DNA of 64,000 nt from CAVUOA01 sp963742955 (GCA_963742955.1 CAVUOA010000009.1:1107761-1171760), one strand, 5' to 3'. Shown: positions 16,533 through 25,402, counted from the stretch's first letter. Notes: generated from the sequence alone by a model not told the origin. Numbers and translations: made by a program.

Positions 16533-18035
16533 ATGGCCAAGCAAACAACCGAAAAGGCACAAGTCTGGGGAAGGCGCTTGCACGCGCCCCCGGACAAAAT
16601 GAACATTGCATTTTGTTCGGGACGCGACGTTGTCAGTGTCCCCATGGCGGACGAACTGCTGCTCGCCTACGATATCTGGACCAATCTTGCCCATGTGAGG
16701 ATGCTCAAGCATTGCGGAATCCTGGAGGATGACGAGTGCCGGGTGCTTTGCGAGGCACTGGCGGCTCTCGACACGAAGGTGCAGCAGGGGGATTTTCATC
16801 TGGATCCCCGCAAAGAGGATGTCCACGTCAACATCGAGCACCACATCACCCACACGCTGGGGATCGAGGCCGGGAAGAAAATTCATACGGGCCGCAGCCG
16901 CAATGATCAATGCGGCACGGACATCAAACTCTACCTGCGCGACCAGCTTCTGGAGATTTCAGAGAATGTCAGGATCCTGATCGAATCCATCTTGAAAAAG
17001 GCCACACCCGAGCTGGAATCCATCATGCCGGGTTTCACTCACTATCAACCCGCCATGCTGACCACCGCGGCGCATTGGTTGACCAGCTGGAGCCAGGCGT
17101 TATTGCGAGACCTGGAAAGACTCTACCAGGATCTTGAACTGCTGAATCGTTCGCCGTTGGGGGCTGCGGCTGCGTTCGGGACATCCTGGGCGATCGACCG
17201 GGAATATGCGGCCAAGCTTATGGGGTTTGATGCGCCCGACGAAAACAGCCTGGATTGCATCAGCGCCCGGGGTGAATATGAAGCCCGGGCGGCCGCGACG
17301 CTTTCTTTTTTGATGAACCACCTCGGCACCATTGCCCAGGACATGATTCTGCTCAGTATGCCGTATTACGGCATGCTCGTCATTCCGGACCAGTATGTCA
17401 CCGGCTCCTCCATCATGCCGCAGAAAAAAAATCCCGATTTCGCCGAACTGATCCGCGGCAAAGCCGCCTGTTGCCACGGCGCCCTCGCGAGCCTGTTGGG
17501 GATCCAAAAAGGGGCGATGAGCGGGTACAACCGTGACTACCAGCTCAGCAAATATGTCATCATGGACACCTTGCGTGAATGCCTCGATGCGCCGGTGATC
17601 CTAAGCGGGGTCGTAAACGCCATGAGTTTCAATCGGGCGCAGATGCTCGCCAAGGCGCAGAAAGGCTTTATGAACAGCGCCGACGTCGCGGACCTGCTGG
17701 CACGCAAATTCAGCCTGGCCTTTCGTGACTGCTATGAACTGCTTTCGTTGGCCGTCAAGAATTGTGAAGATGCCGGCCAGCTGACAAGGGAAGGGTTGGA
17801 GAAAGCCATCGAGCACCTGGGTCTGCCGGTCAAGCTGTCCCAAAAGGATATCCGGCTTTTCAATTCACCGCGTTTGCTGCTGCAGGAAAAAAAGCATACG
17901 GGCGCGCCTTCCGTCGGCTCCGTGAAAAAGATGATTGATTCCCAGACACACGCGGTGCTAAAGGTTGGCAAAAAAATAAGGGCGTTGCACCACCGGGTGC
18001 GGTTGGCTCGCGAAAAATGTTTCCGATGGGAATAG
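16533..18035 (+). CDS. Divergent argininosuccinate lyase family protein (ASL 2)
   Basis: A 500-residue lyase; the ATG at 16533 follows AGAGGGGAACC. It has GRSRNDQCGTDIKLY, MPGFTHYQPAM and GSSIMPQKKNPDFAEL, so the active-site framework is intact. It differs from ASL 1 by FTHYQP in place of FTHLQP, a longer C-terminal tail (about 60 basic residues ending VGKKIRALHHRVRLAREK) and an N-terminus, WGRRLHAPPDKMNIAFCSGRD, unlike ArgH. I infer a different amine leaving group. Lyases of this superfamily that release fumarate from other N-succinyl compounds, such as EDDS lyase, are known. Confidence 0.8.
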   Translation: MAKQTTEKAQVWGRRLHAPPDKMNIAFCSGRDVVSVPMADELLLAYDIWTNLAHVRMLKHCGILEDDECRVLCEALAALDTKVQQGDFHLDPRKEDVHVNIEHHITHTLGIEAGKKIHTGRSRNDQCGTDIKLYLRDQLLEISENVRILIESILKKATPELESIMPGFTHYQPAMLTTAAHWLTSWSQALLRDLERLYQDLELLNRSPLGAAAAFGTSWAIDREYAAKLMGFDAPDENSLDCISARGEYEARAAATLSFLMNHLGTIAQDMILLSMPYYGMLVIPDQYVTGSSIMPQKKNPDFAELIRGKAACCHGALASLLGIQKGAMSGYNRDYQLSKYVIMDTLRECLDAPVILSGVVNAMSFNRAQMLAKAQKGFMNSADVADLLARKFSLAFRDCYELLSLAVKNCEDAGQLTREGLEKAIEHLGLPVKLSQKDIRLFNSPRLLLQEKKHTGAPSVGSVKKMIDSQTHAVLKVGKKIRALHHRVRLAREKCFRWE

Positions 18036-18058
18036 GACCATTGAAAGAGACGGTGTAA

Positions 18059-18487
18059 ATGTCGACGAGCATTTTATACGTGATCATCGGTGCCCTCGGA
18101 ACGGGGTTATGGAATGTTTTCATCTCGTCCGCCTCGCGCCAGATGCATCCGCTGCTGGGGGCCCTCATCACCGAACTGACGGCCTTCACCGCCGGGGCCT
18201 TGATTTTTCTGCCGGTGCTGAGCGGCGGCTTTCCCAAGGTTTCCTTCCGGGCGGTGATCATGTGCATGCTGGCCGGTCTGTCCGTGCTGTTGGCCGATTT
18301 CTTCATTCTGAAAGCCTACAAGCAGGGGGTGCCGATTTCCATCGGCGGGCCCATCATCATCGGCGGCAGCATCGTGGTGGTGACACTGATGGGGCTTTTT
18401 TGGGGCGAGCGGCTGACGCTGCTCAAGGCCCTCTCCATCCTGATGATCGTCTCCGGGGCTTCGATTCTGGGGAGCCTGCCGCGCTAA
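18059..18487 (+). CDS. Half-size EamA/DMT-type transporter
   Basis: A 142-residue membrane protein of about five helices, i.e. one EamA repeat instead of the usual two. Recognisable pieces are the start helix ILYVIIGALGTGLWNVFISS, DFFILKAYKQGVPISIGGPI and the last helix LSILMIVSGASILGSL. Single-repeat EamA proteins act as homo- or heterodimers; no partner is beside it. It starts 23 bp after the lyase, so it is probably in the same transcript and may export a product. The frame after its TAA stays open for 36 codons, discussed among rejected items. Confidence 0.72.
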   Translation: MSTSILYVIIGALGTGLWNVFISSASRQMHPLLGALITELTAFTAGALIFLPVLSGGFPKVSFRAVIMCMLAGLSVLLADFFILKAYKQGVPISIGGPIIIGGSIVVVTLMGLFWGERLTLLKALSILMIVSGASILGSLPR

Positions 18488-18601
18488 GAGGCGCTCCTCA
18501 AGGGAGATCCTGCGCTGGTGATCGCAGAAATCCTGAAATTCAAGGGCCACCCTGCTCTGAGCACCGCCGCCGGGTCGCGGCAGGCGTGGGAGGAGTGAGC
18601 C

Positions 18602-19945
18602 ATGGAGGATCTGATCAGGGAGGCCGTGCGGCGGTCGGCCCGCTATCTCGAGGATCTGAAAGACAGAAGCGTCGCTCCGCCGCCCGAAGCGGTTGCGCGT
18701 CTTAAGGGTTTTGACGTTCCTCTGCAGCACGCGCCGATCGCGCCGGTGAAGGTGCTGGCGGAACTCGATGAGCTCGGCTCGGCCGCCACCGTGGCAAGCG
18801 CGGGACCGCGCTATTTCGGCTTTGTCACGGGCGGCACTCTGCCGGCGGCATTGGCGGCCAACTTTCTTGCCGGCGCCTGGGATCAGAACGCCGTCTTTCA
18901 TGTCGCCTCGCCGGCGACAGCCTTTCTTGAAGAAGTATGCCGGCGATGGCTGGTTTCGCTGCTCGGGCTGCCGCCGGGTGCGGGCATCGGTTTCGTGACC
19001 GGGGCCACCATGGCCAACTTCAGCGCACTGGCGGCTGCGCGGCACGCTCTGCTGGGCCGGCTGGGGTGGGACGTCGAAGCGCGCGGCCTGTTCGGGGCGC
19101 CGCCGATTACGGTGATCGTCGGTGCGGAAGTGCATGTGAGCGTGCTGAAGGCGTTGAGCCTTCTGGGGCTCGGCCGGGAACGCGTCGTCCGCGTCGCCGT
19201 TGACGGGCAGGGGCGGATGCGGCCGGAAGCAATCTCAACCCTGAGCGCGCCTGCGATCATCTGCGTTCAGGCCGGCAACGTGAACACCGGGGCCTTCGAT
19301 CCGACCGGGGAGATCTGCGCGATGGCCCAGGCATCGGACTCTTGGGTGCATGTTGACGGCGCCTTCGGGCTGTGGGCGGCGGCATGCCCGGACCGGGCAC
19401 ACTTGGCAGCGGGGATCCCATGCGCACACTCTTGGGCGACCGATGCCCACAAATGGCTGAACGTGCCCTATGACAGCGGGATCGTTTTCGTAGCCGATCC
19501 GGAGCACCTCAAGGCATCCATGTCCTCCCGCGCGGCGTACCTCATTGCCGGCGATACGCGGGAGCCCAGCCACTACACGCCGGAACTCTCGCGCCGGGCG
19601 CGGGGGGTGGAGATCTGGGCCGCCCTGCGGTCCCTCGGCCGCTCCGGCCTGGCCGGTCTGATCGAGCGCAACTGCCGGCATTCCCGCCGTTTCGCCGAAG
19701 GGCTGCGGAAAGCCGGCTACGATGTGCTCAACGAGGTGGTCCTGAACCAGGTGCTGGTTTCCTTCGGAAGCGCCGAGCGCACCCGTCAGGTGATCGGCAG
19801 AATTCAGGACGACGGCACCTGCTGGTGCGGCGGCACCGAATGGCAGGGCCGGGTCGCCATGCGCATCAGCGTCTCCTCGTGGGCCACAACCGAAGAGGAT
19901 GTCGAGCGCAGCCTGCGGGCCATCATCCGGCTGGCGGCCGGTTAA
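18602..19945 (+). CDS. PLP-dependent decarboxylase (group II, glutamate/aromatic-type)
   Basis: A 447-residue fold-type I PLP enzyme; GGGAGGAG lies 9 bases before the ATG. The PLP lysine is in TDAHKWLNVPYDSG; the cofactor-binding aspartate/alanine pair is in VHVDGAFGLWAA; the substrate-side FVTGATMANFSAL is also typical of the decarboxylase family shared by GadB, DDC and tyrosine decarboxylases. The TAA stop overlaps the direct repeat created by the inserted family C element. The amino-acid substrate is unknown; a racemase and a nitrilase follow. Confidence 0.85.
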   Translation: MEDLIREAVRRSARYLEDLKDRSVAPPPEAVARLKGFDVPLQHAPIAPVKVLAELDELGSAATVASAGPRYFGFVTGGTLPAALAANFLAGAWDQNAVFHVASPATAFLEEVCRRWLVSLLGLPPGAGIGFVTGATMANFSALAAARHALLGRLGWDVEARGLFGAPPITVIVGAEVHVSVLKALSLLGLGRERVVRVAVDGQGRMRPEAISTLSAPAIICVQAGNVNTGAFDPTGEICAMAQASDSWVHVDGAFGLWAAACPDRAHLAAGIPCAHSWATDAHKWLNVPYDSGIVFVADPEHLKASMSSRAAYLIAGDTREPSHYTPELSRRARGVEIWAALRSLGRSGLAGLIERNCRHSRRFAEGLRKAGYDVLNEVVLNQVLVSFGSAERTRQVIGRIQDDGTCWCGGTEWQGRVAMRISVSSWATTEEDVERSLRAIIRLAAG

Positions 19946-19951
19946 GGAGAA

Positions 19952-20030
19952 CCTGGGTTGAGCGATACGCAGTTGGGTTTTTGCGGCAGACCCCAGCGGG
20001 CCTCTATGCGAATCGACAGAATCGCTCAAT
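19952..20030. repeat. Family C inverted-end element, copy 1 (MITE-like)
   Basis: The core (19958-20029) runs from TTGAGCGAT to ATCGCTCAA, exactly 72 bp, with GGTTTTTGCGGCAGACCCC and GCGGGCCTCTATG inside. A second 72 bp copy lies in the opposite orientation at 27560-27631. The 10 bp TTAAGGAGAA occurs on both sides (19942-19951 and 20031-20040), as a target duplication would. That repeat includes the ribosome-binding site AAGGAG now serving the next short open frame. Confidence 0.8.
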
Positions 20031-20043
20031 TTAAGGAGAAGAT

Positions 20044-20076
20044 ATGATCAACGATTGCTGCGGAGGTCTACCATGA
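20044..20076 (+). CDS. Possible 10-codon leader peptide overlapping the racemase start
   Basis: After TTAAGGAGAAGAT, an ATG opens the frame MINDCCGGLP and ends in TGA at 20074-20076. The stop overlaps the racemase ATG (20073-20075) as ATGA, and the racemase ribosome-binding site GCGGAGG lies inside this small frame. This is the layout of a translationally coupled leader. Nothing proves that it is translated, and the sequence is too short to compare with families. Confidence 0.35.
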   Translation: MINDCCGGLP

Positions 20077-20771
20077 AGAAAATCGGGCTTGTCGGCGGCA
20101 TTGGCCCCGAGTCGACCTTGGATTACTACCGGCTGATCATCCGCGCCTTCCAGGAGCGGAAGTCGGCCGACTACCCGGAGATCCTGGTCTACAGCGCCAA
20201 CATGACTGAGCTCCTGAAACTGATGGAGGAAAAGCGCTGGGATGCGCTGACGGAATGGCTGCTCCACAAGATCGAGGCGCTGCGGAAGGCCGGGGCGGAA
20301 TTTGCCGCCATCGGCTCCAACAGTCCCCACGTCGTCTTCGATGCGGTGCAGTCCCGCTCGTCCCTGCCGCTGGTGAGCATTGTCGCGGCCGCCTGCGACA
20401 AGGCGCAGGCGATGGGCGTAAAGCGCCTGGGGCTCATGGGCACGGCGTTCACCATGCAGTCCGATTTTTTCCAGAAGGTCTTTCTCGCCAAGGCCATGCG
20501 CGTCATCGTGCCGGAGCCGGATGACCAGAGCCTGATCCACCGCAGGCTCTTCACCGAAATCGAGCTTGGGATCATCAAGGACTCCACGCGGCAGGAGCTT
20601 TTGGCCGTGGTCAAACGTATGATCGACCGGCACGGTATCGAAGCGCTCATCCTGGGCTGTACGGAGCTTCCCTTGATTCTAAGGAAAGATGAGTTCGGGA
20701 TCCCGTTCCTGAACACCACGGCCATCCACGCCGAGGCCATGGTCCTCACCTCGCTGGGGCTCAGCTCCTAA
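20073..20771 (+). CDS. Aspartate/glutamate racemase family protein, single active-site cysteine
   Basis: A 232-residue protein. The ATG at 20073 has GCGGAGG upstream. MKKIGLVGGIGPESTLDYY is the typical N-terminus of the Asp/Glu racemase family. The second catalytic cysteine is present in LILGCTELPLIL. The first, usually in CNT, is replaced: the segment reads IGSNSPHVVF. Some relatives, such as E. coli YgeA, also use Thr/Cys rather than Cys/Cys, so activity is possible but one-sided specificity is likely. It is convergent with the nitrilase gene, and the two stop codons overlap. Confidence 0.85.
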   Translation: MKKIGLVGGIGPESTLDYYRLIIRAFQERKSADYPEILVYSANMTELLKLMEEKRWDALTEWLLHKIEALRKAGAEFAAIGSNSPHVVFDAVQSRSSLPLVSIVAAACDKAQAMGVKRLGLMGTAFTMQSDFFQKVFLAKAMRVIVPEPDDQSLIHRRLFTEIELGIIKDSTRQELLAVVKRMIDRHGIEALILGCTELPLILRKDEFGIPFLNTTAIHAEAMVLTSLGLSS

Positions 20772-21742
20772 TCTTTGTAGATGACAGTGCGCTGCCGCTC
20801 CCGGTTGACGGTGAGTTGGGTGACATCCGGCCGGGCGTAGTGGCCGGCCGGGTCGAAGTTCTGCCGCTCCTCCCGCACGCGGCGGTGTTCGAGGGTTGCC
20901 ACCGCCAATGCTTCCCTGTCGACGACCGGCGGGATCACCCATTCTCCGTCGGGCCCCGCCAGGCAGGAGCCTCCATTCGCCAGCATCTCCGGGCAGTCGG
21001 CCAACATCGTGTCCATGTGGGGAATGTCGGTACCGATGTCCCCCCGGCGCATCAGGCCGGAGACGGACATGACGAAGGAGCGGGATTCCCGGGCGATGAA
21101 GTGCGTGATGTCCCGGGTGTTGTGCAGGCCGCCCGGCCAGACGGCCACATGCAGGTCCTCGCCCTGGGCGTACAATGCGGCGCGCGGCAGCGGCATCCAG
21201 TTCTCCCAGCAGTTGAGCCCTCCCACGGTGAATGCGCCCAGCGGGTGCACCCTCAGGCCGTGGCCGTCACCGGGGGACCATGTCAGCCGCTCTTCGTAGG
21301 TGGGCATGAGTTTGCGGTGCACGCTTACGATGCGGCCGCTCGGATCGATGGTCACGAGCGAGCAGTAGAGGCTGTGCCCTCCGCGGTCGGCTGGCCGTTC
21401 GATGCACCCCAGCATTACGGCAATGCGCTTGCGGGTGGCCGCCTGGCAGAGCCGATCCAGGTGGCCGGCCTCGATCTGAACCGCCTGACTGGCATAATAG
21501 GCGTGGAGTTCCTTTTGCACGGGGGAGTTGAAGCGCGCGCCGTCGGTGCGCTCGATCCAGAAGGGGTAGCCCGGCACCAGCGCCTCGCCGAAGGCAACCA
21601 GCCGGCAGCCTTGCGCGGCCGCTTGTTGGACGTGTCCGATCACCTTGGCCAAGGTCTTCTCGCGGTTCAGCCAGACCGGTGCGATTTGCGCCAGGCCGAC
21701 GGTCAGCGAATCGTCGGCAGGTTTTTTCCGTGCGGCAGTCAT
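20768..21742 (-). CDS. Nitrilase (carbon-nitrogen hydrolase superfamily, branch 1)
   Basis: A 324-residue hydrolase with the catalytic triad E53 (FGEALVPGYPFW), K144 (VHRKLMPTYEERLTW) and C178 (GGLNCWENWMPL). The CWEN motif after the cysteine and VPGYPFW after the glutamate are characteristic of true nitrilases, which convert a nitrile to a carboxylic acid and ammonia. Length is normal. Its ATG overlaps the stop of the acetyltransferase gene upstream by four bases (ATGA), so the two are translationally coupled. Which nitrile it uses cannot be seen. Confidence 0.9.
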   Translation of the reverse strand: MTAARKKPADDSLTVGLAQIAPVWLNREKTLAKVIGHVQQAAAQGCRLVAFGEALVPGYPFWIERTDGARFNSPVQKELHAYYASQAVQIEAGHLDRLCQAATRKRIAVMLGCIERPADRGGHSLYCSLVTIDPSGRIVSVHRKLMPTYEERLTWSPGDGHGLRVHPLGAFTVGGLNCWENWMPLPRAALYAQGEDLHVAVWPGGLHNTRDITHFIARESRSFVMSVSGLMRRGDIGTDIPHMDTMLADCPEMLANGGSCLAGPDGEWVIPPVVDREALAVATLEHRRVREERQNFDPAGHYARPDVTQLTVNRERQRTVIYKD

Positions 21743-22227
21743 GGTGTCCCTCTCCGGTCGAGACGGCCACCCGTATTCCGGGCGACCATAATCACCTCGT
21801 CTTCTGAATCCGCTTCAAGCCTTTTTCCCATGCTGACGACCTCATCGGGTTTAAATCCGATTCTCTTGTAGAATTCGATCACCGCAAGGTTGCTGGTGCG
21901 GATCTGGATGTTGATCTTCGGGCAGCCCATCTGACGCAATCGTGCTTCGGCTTCCGCTACCAGCATCCGGCCGATCCCTTGCCGCCGGAACCGGGGCGCC
22001 ACTGCCAGATAGTTGAGCCAGCCCCGGTGGCCGCCATACCCTGCCATGACGGAGGCGACCAATTCCCCCGAGGCCAAACCGACCAGGAACAGCTCGGGTT
22101 GAACCCGGAGCTTGCGTCGGATATCCCGCAGGGGATCGTTCGAGGGAACAATCAGGTTGCAGTCTTTCCACAACTGAACCACGGCCGCCTCATCATACGG
22201 CTGAAAGGGCCTGATCTCGGTCTGCAT
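21739..22227 (-). CDS. ypeA: GNAT-family acetyltransferase, YpeA-like
   Basis: A 162-residue protein with the acetyl-CoA-binding segment VAPRFRRQGIGRMLVAEAE (the Q/RxxGxG/A loop) and the later strand/helix NLAVIEFYKRIGFKPDEVVSMGKRL. The N-terminus MQTEIRPFQPYDEAAVVQLWKDCNL, with SNDPLRDIRRKL, follows E. coli YpeA closely. The acceptor substrate of YpeA is not established. It lies between a YwbE-like gene and the nitrilase on one strand. Confidence 0.85.
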   Translation of the reverse strand: MQTEIRPFQPYDEAAVVQLWKDCNLIVPSNDPLRDIRRKLRVQPELFLVGLASGELVASVMAGYGGHRGWLNYLAVAPRFRRQGIGRMLVAEAEARLRQMGCPKINIQIRTSNLAVIEFYKRIGFKPDEVVSMGKRLEADSEDEVIMVARNTGGRLDRRGTP

Positions 22228-22245
22228 CGGTGTGATATCCTGTCG

Positions 22246-22440
22246 CTATGCTACTATTTCTTTGACGCGGCCAATTGCTCCGCTTTCCAAGCGCACTTTG
22301 ATCCCATGGGGGTGAGTCGGGGATTTCGTCAGAATGTCTTTCACGACCCCCCGGGTGAGTTTTCCGCTGCGCTGGTCTTGCTTCAACACGATCAAGACCG
22401 ACTGTCCGGGTCTGATATTTTCGCGGGCCGTGCCGTTCAT
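22246..22440 (-). CDS. ywbE: YwbE family protein
   Basis: A 64-residue protein, MNGTARENIRPGQSV at the start, then LIVLKQDQRSGKLTRGVV and HPHGIKVRLESGAIGRV. It matches the short, beta-rich YwbE family throughout, including the closing GRVKEI. Function is unknown; the compact basic fold suggests nucleic-acid or ribosome contact. It is probably the first gene of a three-gene minus-strand operon with the acetyltransferase and nitrilase. The gap to the divergent NYN gene (22441-22726) shows no gene. Confidence 0.88.
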   Translation of the reverse strand: MNGTARENIRPGQSVLIVLKQDQRSGKLTRGVVKDILTKSPTHPHGIKVRLESGAIGRVKEIVA

Positions 22441-22726
22441 ATGGTCAAGTTCCCCTTTTTAATCCCCGTTCAATCCATCCCGTCCATCCATACCATAAAC
22501 CGGAGAAAAAGATAACCGAGTACCCCACCTGTGAAACGCGCACGACTCCCCGAATGCGAATGAGCATGCCGGTCGGGAAATTGCCCTTGACCGGGCTCTC
22601 GTTTTCAGGGAAACTAAAATTTCCAAAAGCCACGCAACGCCGGATTAAAGCCGGGATACCGTTTTTAACAGCCCTTTTACGCAAGGGCCACGCCCGGGCA
22701 TGCGGGCGCCGCCCGGGGAGGATAGG

Positions 22727-23569
22727 ATGAGCAAGGAGCCGGAAACCGAGAACCTGGCCGTGTTCTGCGATTTTGAAAACATCGCGATCGGGGTGCGGGA
22801 TGAACGCCACACCCAGTTTGACATCCGCAAGGTGCTCGAGCGGCTGCTGCTCAAGGGCAGCATCGTGGTGAAAAAAGCCTACTGCGACTGGGAACGCTAC
22901 AAGGATTTCAAGGGGCCGATGCACGAGGCCGCCTTCGAACTGATCGAAATCCCGCACGTGCGCCAGTCGGGGAAGAACTCCGCCGACATCCGCATGGTCG
23001 TGGACGCCTTGGACCTGTGCTACACCAAGTCCCACGTGGACACGTTTGTGATCGTCAGCGGCGATTCCGACTTCTCCCCGCTGGTCAGCAAACTGCGCGA
23101 GAACAACAAGATCGTGATCGGGGTGGGCGTCAAAAGCTCCAGTTCCGATCTGCTGATCGCCAACTGCGACGAGTTCATCTATTACGACGACCTTGTGCGC
23201 AAGAAGCAGCCGCGCAAAAGGTCTCCTCGCAAAACACCCCGGCCGGCCCCGGCCGGGCGGACCGCCGTGCCTGCGGTCAAGGAAGACAAAGAAGACAAGG
23301 AGGCGGAGGATCGCACCCAGGCAGCCCTCGATCTGATCATGGAGACGCTCGAGGCGCTGGCCGAGGAGCGCGGTTCGGAGGAGAAAGTCTGGGGGTCGAT
23401 GGTCAAGCAGACCCTCAAACGCCGCCGGCCCGGATTCACCGAATCTTACTACGGTTTCCGCTCTTTCAACCGCCTGCTGGAGGAGGCGGCATCGCGCGGC
23501 CTCATGGATCTGGAGCGGGACGAGAAGTCCGGCGGCTACATCATCCGTCGCTTCCAGCAGGAAGACTGA
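22727..23569 (+). CDS. NYN-domain ribonuclease with C-terminal LOTUS/OST-HTH domain
   Basis: A 280-residue protein; the ATG at 22727 follows GGGGAGGAT. Residues 5-160 form a PIN-like NYN domain with acidic active-site residues in VFCDFENIAIG, SADIRMVVDAL and IVSGDSDFSPLV, ending CDEFIYYDDL. A basic, proline/alanine-rich linker (about 160-200) leads to a winged-helix OST-HTH/LOTUS domain (ERGSEEKVWGSMVKQTLKRR, then GFRSFNRLLEEA). NYN-LOTUS proteins are thought to be RNA nucleases or RNA binders. RecQ starts 30 bp downstream, so it may act in nucleic-acid maintenance. Confidence 0.88.
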   Translation: MSKEPETENLAVFCDFENIAIGVRDERHTQFDIRKVLERLLLKGSIVVKKAYCDWERYKDFKGPMHEAAFELIEIPHVRQSGKNSADIRMVVDALDLCYTKSHVDTFVIVSGDSDFSPLVSKLRENNKIVIGVGVKSSSSDLLIANCDEFIYYDDLVRKKQPRKRSPRKTPRPAPAGRTAVPAVKEDKEDKEAEDRTQAALDLIMETLEALAEERGSEEKVWGSMVKQTLKRRRPGFTESYYGFRSFNRLLEEAASRGLMDLERDEKSGGYIIRRFQQED

Positions 23570-23599
23570 CGTCAACCCCATGGGGGCGCGCTCCACACA

Positions 23600-25400
23600 A
23601 TGACGCCGCACGATATCCTCCGAAAATACTACGGCTACCGCTCCTTCCGCACCCATCAGCTGGACATCATCGAAAGCGTGATCCGCGGAGAGGACGCGTT
23701 CGTGCTGATGCCGACCGGCAGCGGGAAGTCCCTTTGCTACCAGATCCCGGCGATTCTGCGCGCGGGGGTGGGGCTGGTCATCTCGCCCCTGATCGCACTG
23801 ATGCAGGACCAGGTTCAGGCCCTGCGGCAAAACGGCCTGCGCGCCGATTTCCTGAACTCCAGCCTCGCCGCGGATGAGGCCGGAGGCGTCGAAAGGCGGG
23901 TGGTCGCAGGGGCGGTCGACCTTTTGTATGTCGCCCCGGAGCGCCTGCTGACCGAAAGCTTTCAACGACTTCTTCAGCGAATCCCCATTGCCCTGTTCGC
24001 GATCGACGAGGCGCACTGCGTGTCGCAATGGGGCCACGATTTCCGGCCGGAGTATCTGCGCATTGCAGAGGTGACGAAGCGCTTCGGCGATGTCCCTAAA
24101 ATAGCCCTGACGGCCACGGCCGACGCGCACACCCGCCGGGACATCATAGAGAAGCTTGAGCTGTCAGAGGCCGCTCAATTTGTATCCAGCTTTGACCGGC
24201 CCAACATCCGCTACCGGGTGCAGCTGAAAAACAACGGCAAAAAGCAGTTGCATGCCTTCCTGCGGGATGAGCATCCGGGGGAGTCCGGAATCGTCTACGT
24301 CCGGACGCGCAAGCGCGCGGATACGGTCGCCTCTTGGCTCATCCGCCCAAGGGGTCGACGCCGTTTCCTACCACGCCGGCGTGGAGCCGCACGCGCGCCT
24401 GGAGCGGCAGCGGCGCTTCCTGAGGGAGTCCGTGGTCATCGTGGCGACCATCGCCTTCGGCATGGGGATCGACAAGCCCGACGTGAGATTTGTGGCCCAC
24501 CTGGACCTGCCGTCGAGTATGGAGGCCTACTATCAGGAAACGGGGCGGGCCGGTCGCGATGGAAAGCCGGCGGACGCGTGGATGACCTACTCGCTCGCGG
24601 ATGTGGTGGCCACCCGCATGTTGCTCGAAGGATCGGAGGGCAGCGAGGCCTTCAAACGCCTGCAGGCCAGGAAGCTGGATGCGCTGCTTGGTTACTGTGA
24701 AACGGTCGAGTGCCGGCGCCACGTTCTGCTGGGCTACTTCGGGGAAGCCTACCCGGCGCCCTGCCCGAACTGCGACAACTGCCTGCAGACGGTGGAAACC
24801 TGGGACGGGACCGTGGCTGCGCAAAAGGCGCTCTCCTGCGTGTATCGAACCGGGCAGCGCTTCGGGGCCGCCCATCTGACCGATATCCTGGTCGGCAACG
24901 GCAGCCCGAACGTCCGGCGGCACGGGCATGACCGGATCAAGACCTTCGGGGCCGGGCAGGACCTGCCCCCCGGCGAGTGGCGCTCGGTGTTTCGGCAGCT
25001 GGCGGCCAGCGGCCTGCTGACGGTCAACATGGCGGAAATCTCCGGTTTTCGCCTCACGGAAAAGAGCTGGCCGGTTCTGAAAGGGGCGCAGCCCGTCCGG
25101 TTCCGAAAAGATGCTCAGCCGCTGAAAGTCGCCAAGACCGCCCGGGCGGTCTCCAGCCCTGTGGCCGATATCGGCGACGAGGGCAGCCAATCGCTTTTCG
25201 AAGGGTTGCGGCGGTTGCGGCTGGACATCGCCCAGCGCCTGGGGATTCCGCCCTATGTCGTTTTCCACGACAAGACCTTGAAAGAGATGGCCGTCGTCAA
25301 GCCCTCGACTCCGGCCGAGTTGCTGGGGATCACCGGGGTCGGCGAACGGAAACTGGAGCTGTACGGAGACCTATTTCTCAGGGCGATTCAGGAAGCCTGA
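23600..25400 (+). pseudogene. recQ: ATP-dependent DNA helicase RecQ, interrupted by a single-base frameshift
   Basis: All parts of a RecQ of about 600 residues are present in two frames. First frame: zero motif YGYRSFRTHQ, Walker A MPTGSGKSL, DEAH-type IDEAHCVSQWGHDF and TALTATAD. Second frame: VSYHAGVE, ATIAFGMGIDKPDVRFV, the arginine-finger region QETGRAGRDG, the zinc cluster CPNCDNC and an HRDC domain ending YGDLFLRAIQEA. One extra C in the CCC run at 24346-24348 breaks the gene; omitting it restores WLIRQGVDAVSYHAG, as the family expects. A sequencing error is at least as likely as a real mutation. Confidence 0.85.
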
Positions 25401-25402
25401 GT

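Noticed and set aside
18488..18598. Open stretch of 36 codons in frame after the EamA stop, with protein-like wording (DPALVIAEILKFKGHPAL)
   Set aside because: No start codon with a ribosome-binding site and no family recognised; it could be a fossil, but the evidence is too thin for a feature.
23600..25400. RecQ split as a programmed frameshift
   Set aside because: No slippery heptamer, pseudoknot or Shine-Dalgarno-like stimulator was noticed; a single extra C in a run is enough, and other genes show similar errors.
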